Shown here in pieces: positions 24,872 through 37,843 of a stretch of DNA of 64,000 nucleotides. The position numbers and the translations under genes are program-made. A model generated the notes under the pieces. That model worked only from the letters and a program-made list of their open reading frames with translations. It did no database searches and was not told where the DNA came from. The stretch is from NCBI GenBank assembly GCA_037176705.1, contig JBAWUJ010000093.1, positions 222,435 to 286,434 of the forward strand. Reading direction: 5' to 3'. This DNA is from Molossus alvarezi. Its lineage: Eukaryota; Chordata; Mammalia; Chiroptera; Molossidae. Numbering within the stretch: the stretch's first letter is position 1; the number at the start of each line of letters is the position of its first letter.

Positions 24872-25860
24872 TATGAAAGTATAATGAAGCTGGAGATACC
24901 ATGCTACCTGATGCTACCTGACTTTAAACTATATTACAGAGCTATGATAATCAAAACAGCATGATATTGGCAGAAAAACATACACACAGACCAATGGAAC
25001 AGAACTTAGAACCGATAAATAAAACCATATGCACATGGGCAAATAATTTTTGACAAAGACAAAATTACACAAAAAAAGAAAAAAAAAGTCTCTTCAGTAA
25101 ATGGTGCTCAGGAAATTAGAAAGCCACATGCAAAAGAATGAAACTAGATTATAGTATGTCCCTATGTACAAAAATTAATTCAAAATGGATCAAAGAGCTA
25201 AATATAAGATATTAAACAGTGCATTACAGAGATAAAAACATAGGTACTAAACTTATGCACCTGGGTCATAGAAAATATTGTATTAATTTGACCCCAAAGG
25301 CAACAAAGTAAAGGCAAAAATAAATGAGTGAGACTTTGTGAAAATAAAAACACTTATGCACAGCAAAATAAACTGACAACATACAAAATGGCAATCAACC
25401 ATATGAGAGATGCTATTTGCAGACAACAGCTCCAACAAGGGGTTAATATCCAAAATATATATAGAACTCATACACACAATGCCAAACAAATACTCCAATT
25501 AAAAAATGAATATATATGTAACAAATATTTCTCCCAAGAATACATACAAATGGCCAACAGATATATGAAAAGAAGTTTAATTTTACTAGCTATTAGGAAA
25601 GTGCAAACAAAAACTAGAATGAGATACAACATCATACCTATTAGAATGGTTATTATCAACAAGACAGGTAATAACAAGTATTGGAGAGATTGTGGAGAAA
25701 AAGAATCTTCATTCATTGCTGTTGGGAATGAAAACTGGTACATCCACTATGGAAAACAGTATGGCGGTTTCTCAAAATATACAAAATAGAGGTACCTTGT
25801 GACCCAGACACAACCTTCTGTGTATCTATTTAAAAAATTGAAAAACAGGATTGGCAAAAA
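24872..25860 (+). mobile_element. Older L1 ORF2 fragment, part 1 (split by L1-e)
   Basis: Sense L1 sequence of a more diverged subfamily: actttaaactatattacagagctatgataatcaaaacagcatg and a C-terminal ORF2 piece (25328-25789) with IRKVQTKTRMRYN and YWRDCGEKE. It breaks at gaaaaacaggattgg and continues at about 31650 with gcaaagatatatgcactcc, the expected next segment, after the L1-e insertion. Confidence 0.8.
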
Positions 25861-25984
25861 AAAAAATGGTGGTAGAGTGAAAGAAAGCTATACTGACCAT
25901 CTCCCAATACCAAACTGAAATGACAATTAAAATAAAGAAAATTCATCTGGAATAACCAACTGAAGACCAGCTGGAGAGAGTTCC

Positions 25985-26204
25985 TTTTTTTTTTTTTTTT
26001 CTTCATTGATTTTCAGAGAAACAGAAAGGGAGAGGAGAGAGAGATAGAAACATTGATGACAGAAAACATTGACTGGCTCCTTCCTGCATGTCCTCAACCA
26101 GGGATCAGTCCCACAACCTGGGCATTTACCCTGACCAGGAATCAAACCAGTGACCTCTTGGTGCATGTGTTGATGCTTAACAACTAAGCCATACCAGCTT
26201 GGCA
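25985..26204 (-). mobile_element. Ves-type SINE (older subfamily) in L1-e 5' UTR
   Basis: T-run, GA-rich block, aacattgatgacag, then the reverse B box ccaggaatcaaacc and gatgcttaacaactaagcc. Flanks ctggagagagttc and caggagagaactc are an imperfect target-site duplication. The L1-e 5' UTR resumes directly after it. Confidence 0.9.
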
Positions 26205-26569
26205 GGAGAGAACTCTTATAACCAGGGACATAAAGAGGGGCACAAATCAAGACTGATAGGAGGAGCAACAGGGCTGGCTTGACTTCACACAGGCAGCAGC
26301 TGAGTGCTATTTTAGCTGAGAAAAGTTCCCTTTGGGAAGTCAGGAGTTAAAACCCCAAGTCAGCTCCCCAGCACAGAATGGCAGAACAGAGAAAGTCACC
26401 CACATAACACCTGACAGAGAAAGTCACCACATCAAAGATTTGGTCTAGGATGGAGCAGAGCTGGGAACTTGGGAATCCATCTGAATGGTCAGCACACTAA
26501 CTCAAATATACAACCACTCACTTGGGCCCCTGCAAAGAAATGGTGGTCTGGACTGAAGCAGCATGAGGA

Positions 26570-27440
26570 GAGTTAGAAATTTGTGGCACTGGGGATAGAG
26601 CTGGGAAGGAGGCCTTTGGGAGCCCTACGCTTAGTCATTCCCCCACGCCAAAGAAACCATTTTTCTAAGGCAGACTTTTCCCACAACAGTGGTGTTAGCC
26701 CGGGGGAAAGCAACCACCCCAGGTGTTGGAATCTAACTAATCCCAGATAGGATAAGGACAACCTGTAGCTCATTAACTGTCAGAGACTACCAACCGGCCA
26801 GTAAGAAAAGACAAGTCTCTGAATGCTTTGAGCCTTGGGACTGGCTCTCAGTGGTTGGGTTTTGTGAATCTGGGGACTGAGTCGCAAATATGTCTGCCTA
26901 TGCCCCTGGGCTTTGGCATTAACTTATGCTACAGAAACCATTTTTCTCAGGCAGTTTTTTCATCAAAGCAGCTATAGCCCTGGAGGGAAGCAACTGCCGC
27001 ATGCATTAGAATTTAACCCTGCCCAGCAAGGTGAAGTCAGCACCTAGCACAGAACTGCAACCTGAGCTTTGGGCCTAGCTCATGGTCATTTGGTTTTGTG
27101 GCTCTGGGAACTGAGCTGTGAAGGCTGATTCCTGGTTTTCTGTGCTGAGCCATTAACCCACACTGTGAAAACCATTCTTCTCAGGCAGACTTCTCCCATA
27201 AAAACAACTATAGCACAGGGGTGGAGGGAAACAACTGCCTCACTTATTGAAATTTAACCCCATCAGGCTGGGGGGAGCCTGCAGGTAGAGATGAGTCCCA
27301 GGGCACTTTGAACCTTGTGTTTTGTTCATGGTCATTGACTTGCAAGACTTTGGGGTCCAAACTGTGAAGGCAGCTGCCTGGGCCCCTGTGCTGAGTCATT
27401 AACCCATGCTGCAGGCAGAGTTTCACTCTCAAAGCAGCTT
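26570..27440 (+). repeat. Tandem array of about 240-bp units in L1-e 5' UTR
   Basis: Four imperfect units. The motif cattaac(t/c)(c/t)atgct...gaaaccattttctcaggcag recurs with accat at 26656, 26937 and 27171 and an equivalent point near 27410. The block ctttgagccttg...ggttttgtggctctggggactgag recurs near 26820, 27058 and 27301 (spacings 238 and 243). The unit is unrelated in sequence to the 73-bp unit of L1-c. Confidence 0.85.
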
Positions 27441-27760
27441 TAGTGAGGTGGGGTGGATTGCCTCACCCTCTGGAAATCCTCTTACCTTGCCCATCTGGGG
27501 GAGCTTTCATCCATCTGATGACTACAGTTTGAGGCTTATTAAGTAACTGAGACTAACAGTCAGCCTGCATGCAGAGGCCCTAAAATAATTGAATCTTTGC
27601 CTGGCTTGTGACTCTACACAGGAGAGTAAGAGGAGACATTGGTGTTCAGCTTCGTCCCTCCCATACAGATCCAAGCACAACAAAGGAAGCCACAATCTGC
27701 ATAACATCAATCCCACAGGGAGATTGTGGCAGATTACAAACCCTGCTGAGACAGTAAAAG

Positions 27761-28545
27761 GGTGAAACAAACAAATCCCAATGAAAGAACAAGAGAATTC
27801 TCCAGAATAAGGGCTATGTGAAATGGAGATAAGCCAGTTATCCAATATAGAATTTGAGTAATGATTATGAGAATGCTCAACAGCATTAGAAAAAATGTAG
27901 AAACAATAAAAAATGACCAATTGGAAATCAGGAATGACATAGCAGAAATAAAGAACACATAGGAAGGAATAACCAGTAGATAAGAGGAAGTTGAGGATCA
28001 GATCAGCAAATTAGAAGACAGAGTAGAGAAAAAAAAAATCACTGAATGAGAGAACCAAAAAAAAAAAAAAAAAAATACGAAACAGGAGGACAGTTTAAGA
28101 GAGCTATGGGACAACATGAAATGTAACAATCTGCATCAGAAAAAATCCAAAAGAGAAAAAGAGCAAGGGTTAGAGAATCTATTTGAGGAAATAGTGGAAG
28201 AAAACTTGCCTAACTTGATGAAGGAGAAAGGCATCCAAGTTCAGAAAGCACAGAGACTCTCAAGTAAGAAGAACCCAAAAAGACTCATGCCAAGACACAT
28301 CATAATTAAAATGCCAAAAATTCAACACAGAAAGAGGTCTTAAAGTCAGCAGGATAAAAGCAACATGTTACAAACAAAGGAGCTACCATAAAGCTGTTGG
28401 CTGATTTTTCAACAGAAGCACTACAGCCCAAAAGGAATCAGATGAAGTGTTCAGGGTAATGAAAAGCAAGGATCAGAATCCAAGACTCCTCTATCCAGCA
28501 AGGTTATAATTCAAAATAGAAGGTGAAATAAAGAGCTTTACAAGC
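27761..28545 (+). pseudogene. L1-e ORF1 remnant, start codon lost
   Basis: The position of the usual aaaATGGTGAAA start reads aaaGGGTGAAA. Coiled-coil remnant, then a recognisable C-terminal half at 28116-28343 (EQGLENLFEEIVEENLPNL, SSKKNPKRLMPRH). Multiple frameshifts. Confidence 0.8.
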
Positions 28546-28665
28546 CCCCTCCCAAAAAAAAAAAAACGTAATATATTGCAAGCAAACCAGCATTGCAAGA
28601 AATATTAACAAGACTGCTGGAATAAGCAGTGAAAATAGAGAGAAACATAACCATAATAAACAAAA

Positions 28666-31650
28666 ATGGCAATAAATAAGTACATATCAATAATAACCTT
28701 AAATTTAAATGGATGAAATGCTCCAATCAAAAGACATATAGTACCTGAATGGATAAGAAAGCATTTACCTGAATGGTAAAGAAAACTCATATACATATTG
28801 TTTACAAGAAACCCACCTCACAACAAAAGACTTACACAGGTTGAAAGTGAAGAAAAAAAGATCACCAAGCAAATAAAAAAAAAAAAGCTGGAGTAGCAAT
28901 ACACATATCTGATAAAATAGACTTCAAAATGAAGTTCATAACAAGAGACAAAGAAGATCATGACATAATATTAAAAGGATCAATCCAGCAAGAGCATATA
29001 ACCATGGTAAATATATATGCTATAAATAAACACAAACTATATATTAAAACTTCTGGAGACTACAAGAGACAAATGGACAGGAACGCATTTATAGTAGGGG
29101 ATTTCAAACCCCACTGACATTCAAACTACAATGTGATAAATCCTCTACAAAAATGATAAACAAGAAAACAGAAACCCTAAACAATGGCAAGATCAGATGT
29201 ATTTCATAGATATTTACAGAGAATTACACCTCAAAACTTCAGAATATGTATTCTTCTCAACTACACACAAGACATCAAAGACAGACTACATGTTAGGACA
29301 CAAACTAAGTGTCTATAAATTCAAAAAGTTTGAAATCATATCAAGGCATAAATCTATAAATTAATTACATTAAAACACTCAAAAACATTCAAACACATGT
29401 AATATAAATAGCACATTATTAAACAATAAATGGGTTACCAAGGAGATCAAGAAAGAAATTAAACATTTTCTGGAAATCAATAAAAATTAGCACAAAACAA
29501 CACAAGATTTATGGGATGCAGCAAAAGCAGTACTGAGAGGAAAGTGCATAGCATTACAGGCCTACTTCAACAAACAAGAAAAAAATTTGAATAAAAGATC
29601 TAACCCTTCAACTTAAAAAATGAGAAAGCGAATGAATAAAAACAACAAGAAATAACCAATAGCAAGTAGACAAAAAGAAATAATAATGGTTAGACCAGAA
29701 ATAAATGACATAGACACTTAAAAATATCAAAACATCAATGAAACAAAGAGCTGGTTCTTTGAAAAGGTAAACAAGATTAATGAATCTTTAGCCAGACTCA
29801 CCAAGAAACAAAGAGAGAGGACCCAAATAAACAAAATCAGAAATGAAAGAGAAGTAACAACTGATGCTACAGAAATACAAAGGCTTGTTAGAAAATAGTA
29901 TGAATATGCCAATAAATTGGACAACTTAGGTGAAATGGACATATTCCTAGAATGACCCAATGTCTTATACCTGAACCAGAAAGAGTCAGAAAACTTGAAC
30001 AAACCAATAACAACTAAGGAAATTGAAGCTGTAATTAATAAACTCCCAGCAAACAAAAGGCTGGGCCTAGACAGTTTCACAGGGAACTTTCACTGAACAT
30101 TCAAAAAATAAATAACACTTATGCTTATCAAACTATTCAAAAAAATTCTAAAAAAAGGAAGCTTTCCAAGATGTTTACATGGAGCCAGCCTTATCTTAAG
30201 TCCAAACCAGATTACACACTATAAAGAAAAAAAAAGATACAGGCCAACTTTCTTGATGAACACAGACACTAAAATCCTCAACAAAATACTAGCAAATGTG
30301 ATCCAACAATATATTAAAAAATCATTCACCACAACTAAGGAAGATTCATCCCCAGGATGCAAGACTGGTACAATATTCAAATATCAAAAATTATGCTACA
30401 CAGTATAAACAAAATGAAACATAAAAACTATATGAACATATCAATAGATGCTGAATAAGCATTTGGCAAAATTGACCAATTTCTAATAAAAACACTCAGA
30501 AAAGTGGAAATAGATGGATCATAACTCAACATAATAAAGGCCATATATGAAAAACCTATAGACAACATCATAATCAATGGGAAAGAACTAAAAGCATTTT
30601 CCTTAAGCACAGGAACAAGGCAGGGATGTCTGCTTTGGCCACTCTGATTCAACATAGTACTGGAAGTCTTAGCCACAGCAATTAGACAAGAAGAAAACAT
30701 AAAAGCCATCCAAACTGAAAAGAAAGCCGTGAAACTGTCATTATTTGCAGATGACATGATCTTGTACATAGAAAACCCTAAAGACTCCATAAAAAATACT
30801 AGATTTAATAAATTAATTCAGCAAAGTAGCAGGATGCAAAATTAGCATCCAGAAATCAATGGCATACTTACATACAAATAATGAGGATGCAGAAAAAAAA
30901 AACTAAAAAGAAAAAAACAAAAACAAAAACAAAACATTTACCATTGCAGCAAAAACAAATAAGACACTTGAAAATAAAACAAACCAGTGAAGTAAAAGAC
31001 CTGTTCTCGGGACATTGAAGAAAAAATAGAGGAAACAGCATCATTAAAATGTGCATAATATCTAAAGCCATCTATAGGTTCAAAGCAATCCCTATGAAAG
31101 CAACAGTGGCATGTTCCACAGATATAAAACATATACTCCAAAAGTATATATGGAACCAAAAAAGGCTTCAAATAGCCACAGCAATCTTGAGAATGAACAA
31201 AGTGGGACAGATCACAGCACTGGATATCAGATTCTACTACAAAGCTTTCATAATCAAAACAACCTGGTACTGACACAAGAAGAGGGATATAGAACAATGG
31301 AAGAGAAGAGGGAACTCAGAAATCCACCCAAGACAGTATACTCAATTAATATTTGGCAAAGGTAGCAAGAGCTTGCGACGGAGTAAAGGCAGTCTCTTCA
31401 ATGCCCCCCCCCCAAATAACACACAAAAAAACTAGACCATGAACTTACACCATACACAAAAATAAACTCAAAATGGATAAAAGACTTAAATGTAACTTGT
31501 AAAACCACAAAAATCCTAGATACAAATGTAGACAGCAAATTCTCAGATATCACACATAGCAGAATTTTTACTGACCCATTGCCTATAGCTGAAATACTTT
31601 TGGCAATGAAGATAAAAAGACAAAGGATTTTTAAAAAAACCTTGACAAAT
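28666..31650 (+). pseudogene. L1-e ORF2 remnant, 3' truncated
   Basis: ATGGCAATAAATAAG start context. Endonuclease piece 28929-29117. The RT box at 30744-30755 still reads FADD followed by [11 protein letters not shown]. Broken by many indels. A poly-A rich segment lies near 30890-30935. It ends at about 31650 where the older L1 resumes. Confidence 0.85.
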
Positions 31651-32145
31651 TTTATTTGCAAAGATATATGCACTCCTTTTTTTTGCAGCGTTATTTACAA
31701 TGGCCAAGACATGTAAACAACCAAAGTGTTTTTCAATGAGGACTGGATAAATAGGTGGTACATATACACTAGGGAAAACTAGTCAGTCAAAAAAAGAATG
31801 AAATGCTGTCATTTGTGACAACATGTATAGTCCTTGAAAATGTTAAAATAAGCAAAATAAGTCAGTCAGAAAAAACTAAAAGCTAAGAACTATATGATTC
31901 AACTCACATGTGTGATATCAAACTAAAACTAATAGACACACACAACAGCATGATGGTTACCAGAGGAATTAAGGTGGGGGTAGTAAAGGGTAAAGGGGGA
32001 CAAATATAAGGTGATTAAAGAAGATTTGTCTTTGGGTTGTTGGCTCACAATGCAATATGCAGATCATGTATCATACAAATATACACTTAAAACCTATATA
32101 ATTTTATGAACCAATGTCAATGCCAAAAATTTAACAAATAAAACA
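31650..32145 (+). mobile_element. Older L1 3' end, part 2
   Basis: Continuation of the 24872-25860 element: gcgttatttacaatggccaagacatg, ggtggtacatatacac, then a 3' UTR with atgatggttaccagagg and ggtaaagggggacaaatataaggtgatt, ending in acaaataaaac. Confidence 0.75.
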
Positions 32146-32257
32146 TATACAATCATGAAAATATTTTATGTATAAATAATAGGTTTAATTTGAATATCTG
32201 ATTTTAACAAAGAAGCAGGAGTTTCTTGATTTTCTATTTTATTTTATGTACATTTTT

Positions 32258-32497
32258 TTTTATCCTCACCCGAGGATTTTTCCATTTTTGTTCAGACAGA
32301 GCAGGAGGGAGAGAGAGGAAGAGAGAGAGAGGGAAACATCGACCTGAAAGGGACACATCGAGTGACTGCCACCTGTACAACCCAACCAGGACCAGGGACA
32401 AACCGCAACCAAGGCACATGCCCCTAGTGGGAACCGAACCTGGGTCTCTCTGGACCGTAGGCCGACGTTCTAACCGCTGAGCCAATCCGGCCAGGGC
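32258..32497 (-). mobile_element. Young Ves-type SINE, antisense
   Basis: tatcctcacccgagga tail hairpin, GA-rich run, ggaccagggacaaaccgcaacc, reverse B box gggaaccgaacctgggtc, gctgagccaatccggccagggc. Target-site duplication attttatgtacattttt (left) and atttcatgtacattttt (right), one mismatch. Confidence 0.95.
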
Positions 32498-33689
32498 TAT
32501 TTCATGTACATTTTTATTAATTCATTTATTTTTGTTAGAGATGTTTCTCCACCCCACCCAGAACAATCCTCCTGATCTTACCCCCCACCAAGCTTTGTTG
32601 ACTATGTCCAATGGTTACACATGCATGAATATAAGTTTTTTGGTTTTTCTCTTCTCTCCTCCCCACCTCCCTCCTCTGAGGTTTCTCAGTCTGAACCATA
32701 CTCCTTTCTAAGTCTGTTTTTTTTTTTCATCAACTTATTTTGTTCATTATATTCAATAAATAAATGAGATCATGTGACATTTGTCTTTCTGTGATTGGCT
32801 TATTTAGCCTAGCATAATAATCTCTCCAGGTTCCTCCATATCACCCCAAAGGATAAGAAATCTTTCTTTCTTAAAGCTGCATAGTGCTCCACTGTGTATA
32901 TGTGACACAGATTATCCACTCGTCTAGTGATGGACCCTTGGGCTCTTTCCATATCTTAGAAATTGTAAATAGTGCTGCTATAAACACAGAGGCACATATA
33001 TTTTTTATAATTTGTATTTCAGTCTTCTTAAGATATACTCATAGAAGTGGGATCACTGGGCCAAAGGACAGTTCAACTTTAAATTTTTTGAGGTAACACC
33101 ATATTGTTTTCCATAGTGGCTTCCCCACTCTGCATTCCCAGCTGTGCACTAGTGTCCACTTTTCAACACACCCTCACCTGCACTTGTTGTTTGATGATTT
33201 GTTGATGGCGGCCATTCTGACAGGTGTGAGGTGATACCTCATTGTTGTTTTAATTTGCGTCTCTGTGATGATTAGTGACATTGAGCATTTTCTCATATGT
33301 CTCTTGGCCATTTGTATGTCCTTTTTGGAGAAGTGTCTATTTAGGTCCTTGGCCCATTTTTTTCCATTGGGTTCATTGTCTTCCTATTGTTGAGTTTTAT
33401 TAGTACTCCATATATTTTGCAAATTAATCCCTTATATCATGTATCATTGTCAATTATGCTGTCTCATATAGTGGCTTCCACTTCTGTTTTGATTCTTATT
33501 TCTTTAGCTGTGCAGAAACTTTTTTAGTTTGATGTAGTTCTACGTATTAATTGTTTTCATTGTTTCTCTTGACTTAGGCATTGTATCAGTAAAAATCCTA
33601 CTGGGTGTGATGTGTAAAATTTTCTTCCCTACATTTTCTTGTAGCATTTTTATGGATTCACCAGTCACGTTTATATTTTCTCCATTAAA

Positions 33690-33881
33690 CAATTTTTTAA
33701 AATTAATTTTTACAGAGAGAAGATAGAAACATTGATGAGAGAGAAAATCAATTGGCCGCCTCCTGCATAACCCCACTTGGGTTTGGCCCGGAACCAAACC
33801 ATGTGCCCTGACCATGAATTGAACCAGTGACCTCTTTGTGCGTAAATTGATGCTCAACTGTTGAGCTACACTGACAGGGCT
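33690..33881 (-). mobile_element. Ves-type SINE (older subfamily) in L1-f
   Basis: Acagagagaagatagaaacattgatgagagag, then gccctgaccatgaattgaacc (reverse B box) and gttgagctacactgacagggc. The L1-f ORF2 text is interrupted here and resumes after it. Confidence 0.88.
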
Positions 33882-34640
33882 AAGACTTTTATACATTTTG
33901 AGTATAATGTAAGTTGGTGGTCTAGTTTTTTTCTTTCATTTTTTTAAATGTAGCTGTTGAATTTTCCCAACACAATTTATTGAAGAGGCTGTTTTTACTC
34001 TATTGTATGCTCTAGACACTTTTGTCAAATATTACTTAAGCATAATGTCTTGGGTCAGTTTCTGGGTTCTCTATTCTGTTCCATTGATGTATCTGCCTTT
34101 TCTTGTGCCAGTACCAGGCTGTTTTGAATTCAGTGGATTTGTAGTATAACCTCATATCGGGTATTGTGATCCCTCCTACTTTGTTCTTTTTTTCCAACAC
34201 TGCTGTTGCTATTCAAGGTCTTATTTGGTTCTGTACAAACTTCTGAAGAATTTCATCTAGTTATGTAAAATATGTCATTGGTATTTTAAAGGGGATTGCC
34301 TTGAATCTATAGATTTCTTTGGGTAGTATGGACATTTTAATGATGTTAGTTCTTCCATCCATAAACAAGGTATATGCTTCCATTTTTTTATATCTCCCTT
34401 TATTACTTTTTTCAATTCCCTGTAGTTTTCTGCAAACACATCCTTTACTTCTTCAGTTAAGTTTATTCCTAGGTATCTGAATTTTTTACTGCAATTGTAA
34501 ATAAGATTTTTTTAAAGTTTCTCTTTCTGTGAGTTTATTATTGGTGTATAAGAATGCTGTAGGTTTCTTGGCATTAATTTTGTATCCTGCTACTTGGCTA
34601 AATGCGTTTATTAAAACTTGTAACTTTAAAAAAAATTATC

Positions 34641-34895
34641 CTGCCCTGGCCGGTTTGGCTCAGCGGTTAGAGTGTCGGCCTGCGTCCGGAGAGACCCGGG
34701 TTCGGTTCCCGCTAGGGGCATGTGCCTCGGTTGCAGTTTGTCCCTGGCCCTGGTTGGTCATGCGGGTGGCAGCCACTCGATGTGTCCCTTCATGTCGATG
34801 TTTCTCTCTCTCTCTCTGTTCCTCTCTCTCCCTCCCACTCTATCTGAACAAAAAATGGAAGAATGTCCTCGGGTGAGGATAAAAAAAAAAAAAAA
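34641..34895 (+). mobile_element. Young Ves-type SINE, left arm of inverted pair
   Basis: Complete head ccctggccggtttggctcagcgg, B box gacccgggttcggttcccg, CT-rich run and tail cctcgggtgaggata plus A-run. Its tail abuts the tail of the next SINE in opposite orientation. Confidence 0.96.
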
Positions 34896-35135
34896 TATCC
34901 TCTCCTGAGGACATTTTTCCATTTTTTGTTCAGATAGAATGGGAGGGAAAGAGAGGAAGAGAGGGGGGGGGGGACATCAACATGAAAGGGACACATCGAG
35001 TGGCTGCCACCCGCACAACCAACTAGAGCCGAGGACAAACTGCAACTGAGGTATGTACCCTTAGTGGGAACTGAACTGAGTATCTCTGGATCACAGGTTG
35101 ACGCTCTAACTGCTGAGCCAAACTGGCCAGTGCTA
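34896..35135 (-). mobile_element. Young Ves-type SINE, right arm of inverted pair
   Basis: tatcctctcctgaggac tail, attttttgttcagatagaatggg, then the reverse head gctgagccaaactggccagtgc. Together with 34641-34895 it makes an inverted repeat of about 240 bp per arm with almost no spacer. Confidence 0.95.
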
Positions 35136-37582
35136 AATCTTGTACATTTTTGATGGAGTCTTTATGGTTTTCTAGTTACAATATGTCATATTCAAATAAT
35201 GAGAGTTTCTTTCTTCTTTCCAATTTGGATCCCTTTTATATTTCTTATTTGTCTAATTGCTGTGGCCAAGCCTTCTAGTACTATGTTAAATAAAAGCAGC
35301 AAAAGTGGGCATCCCTGTCTTGTTCCTGTTCTAAAAAAAATTACTTTAGTCTTCGCACATTGAGCATAATGTTGGCTGTAGGTTTTCTAAATATGGATTT
35401 AATTATGTTGAGATCTGATCCATCCATTTTCATACTGCTTAGCATTTTTATCAGAAATGGGTGCTGGATTTTGTCAAATGCTTTTACTTCCTTTATTGAC
35501 ATGATCGTATAGTTTTAATCATTCTCTTAGTTTATGTGGTGTATCGCATTTATTGATTTGCGATTGTTGTACTAGCCTTGCATTCCTGGGGTGAATATCA
35601 CTTGGTCATCGTAAATAATCTTTTATTGCATTGCTGGATACAATATGCAAATATTTTAATTAATTTATTTATTTATTTATTTATTTTTGCTACAGATGTT
35701 TCATTTTCCCCCCACTAATTCCACCCTTCACCTCCCTCCCCACCCTGTCCCCAGCTTTGTTGTCCATGTCCATTGTTTATGCATACATTCATGTAAGTTC
35801 TTTAAGTTATCTCTCCCCCACCACCTTCTCTTCAGGGGATTGTCAGTCTGTACCCCACTTCCACATCTCTGAGACTACCCCATTCCTCAGACTGTTATGT
35901 TCATTATATTCCACAAATAACTAAGATCATACGATATTTGTCTTTCTCTGACTTGTTTTGCTTAAAATAATACTTTTCAGGTCACTCCATGTTGTCTCAA
36001 AGGAAAAGATATATTTTTTTCTTACAGCTGCATAGTACTTCATTGTGTATATGTATCACAGCTTTTTATCCATTTGCCTACTGATGGACATTTGGGCTGT
36101 TTCCAGATCTTAGCGATTGCAAATAGTGCTGCTATGAACATGGAGGTACATGTACTCTTTCTGATTAGTATTTCAGGTTTCATAGGGTATATTCCTAGAA
36201 GTGGGATCACTGGGTCAAATGGAAGTTCAATTTTTAATTTTTTGAGGTAACACCATATTGTTTTCCATAGTGGCTGCACCAGTCTGCATTCCCACCACCA
36301 GTGTACTAGAGTCCCATTTTCTCCACACCCTCGCCAACACTTGTTGTTTGATGACTTGTTGATTTTGACCTTTCTGACATGTGTGAGGTGATACCTCATT
36401 AGTGTTTTAATTTGCATCTCTCTGATGAATAGTGAAGTTGAGCATTTCTTCTTATGTTTCAGCCATTTGTATGTCCTGTTTGAAGAGGTGTCTATTTAGT
36501 TGCTCTGCCCATGGGGTTCTCTGTCTCCCTTTTGTTGAGTGGTATGAGCACTCTCTATATATAATGAAAATAAACCCCTTATCTAATATATCATTGGCAA
36601 TTATGCTCTCCATACAGTGGGTTGCCTTTCCATTTTGATGACTATTTCTGGGTTCTCTGTTCTGTTCCACTGGTCTATATGCCTGTTCTTGTGCCACTAG
36701 CAGGTTGTTTTTATTACCGTGGTTTGTAGTATAACCTGAAATCTGGTAATGTGATCCCTCCAAATTTGTTCTTTTTGAAGACTGCTATGGCTATTCAAGG
36801 TCTTTTTTGGTTCCACATGAACTTTTGACATATATATTCTAATTCTGTGAAATACGTTGTTGGTATTTCGTTGAGGATTGCATTGAATCTATAGATTGCT
36901 TTGGGTAGTATGGCCATTTTAATGATGTTAATTAACTCTTTCAATCCATGAACAAGGTATATGTTTCCAGTTTTTTATATCTTCCTCTATTTCTTTTTTC
37001 AATAAACTGTAGTTTTCTGCGAATAGGTCCTTTATATTTTTTACGTTTATTTCTAAGTATCTTAATTCTTTTGCAACAATGATAAATGGGATTGTTTTCT
37101 TAGTTTCTTTTCTGTGATTTCATGATTGGTGTACAAGAATGCCATCAATTTCTTGATGTTAATTTTGTATCCTGCTACTTTGCCAAGTTCATTTATTAAG
37201 TCTAGAAAATTTTTGATGAAGTCTTTGGGGTTTTCTACATATAGTATCATGTCATCTGTGAATAATGACAGTTTCACTTCCTTTTTTCCAATTTGGATCT
37301 CTTTTATTTATTTTTTTCTGTCTGATTGCTGTGGCTAAGACTTCCAGTACTCTGTTAAACAACAGTGGTGAAAGTGAGCATCCTTGTCTTGCTCTTGTTC
37401 TTAAGGAAAATGTTTTAGTTTTTTCCCATTGAGTATGATGTTGGCTGTAGGTCTTTCCTATATGGCCTTTATTATGTCAAGATATGATCCCTCTATTCCC
37501 AGATTGCTGAGCATTTTTATCACAAATGGTTACTGGGTTTGTTGAATGCTTTTCAGCCTCTATTGATATGATCATATGATTT

Positions 37583-37843
37583 ATTTTTATTTTTATTTTT
37601 TTATCCTCACCCAAAGACACTTTTCCATTTTTTGCTCAGGTAGAGTGGGAGGGAGAGAGAGAAACAGAGAGAGAGAGAGAAACATTGACGTGAAAGGGAC
37701 ACATCAAGTGGCTGCCACCCGCATGATCAACCAGGTCCGAGGATAAACTGAAACCAAGGCACATGCCCTTAGCAGGAACTAAGCCCAGGTCTTCCTGGAC
37801 CACAGGAGGACTCTCTAATTGCTGAGCCAAACCAGCCAGGGCT
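37583..37843 (-). mobile_element. Young Ves-type SINE in L1-g ORF2
   Basis: ttatcctcacccaaagaca tail, GA-rich run, reverse B box ggaactaagcccaggtc, gctgagccaaaccagccagggc. Target-site duplication near gatcatatgattt / gatgatatgattt with one mismatch. Confidence 0.94.

Larger units (their letters stand above)
25861..31650 (+). mobile_element. L1-e: LINE-1 with 240-bp 5' UTR repeats, 3' end missing
   Basis: Begins atggtggtagagtgaaag..., the shared L1 5' head, inside an older L1. 5' UTR to about 27760 with a SINE (25985-26204) and a tandem array (about 26570-27440). ORF1 27761-28545, ORF2 from 28666. The ORF2 stops at a point equivalent to KPIETKEKM, so the last 900 bp or so plus the 3' UTR are absent and no A-tail marks the right edge. 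This suggests a later deletion. Inactive. Confidence 0.88.
32513..35654 (-). mobile_element. L1-f part 1: 3' half, antisense, split by L1-g
   Basis: 3' UTR from the T-rich tail at about 32513, then ORF2 C-terminal and RT regions read on the minus strand. Contains three SINEs. The RT box at 35185-35196 reads FEYD. More diverged than L1-g. It breaks at gctggatacaatatgcaaatatttt and resumes at about 42473 with the next ORF2 segment. Confidence 0.88.
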
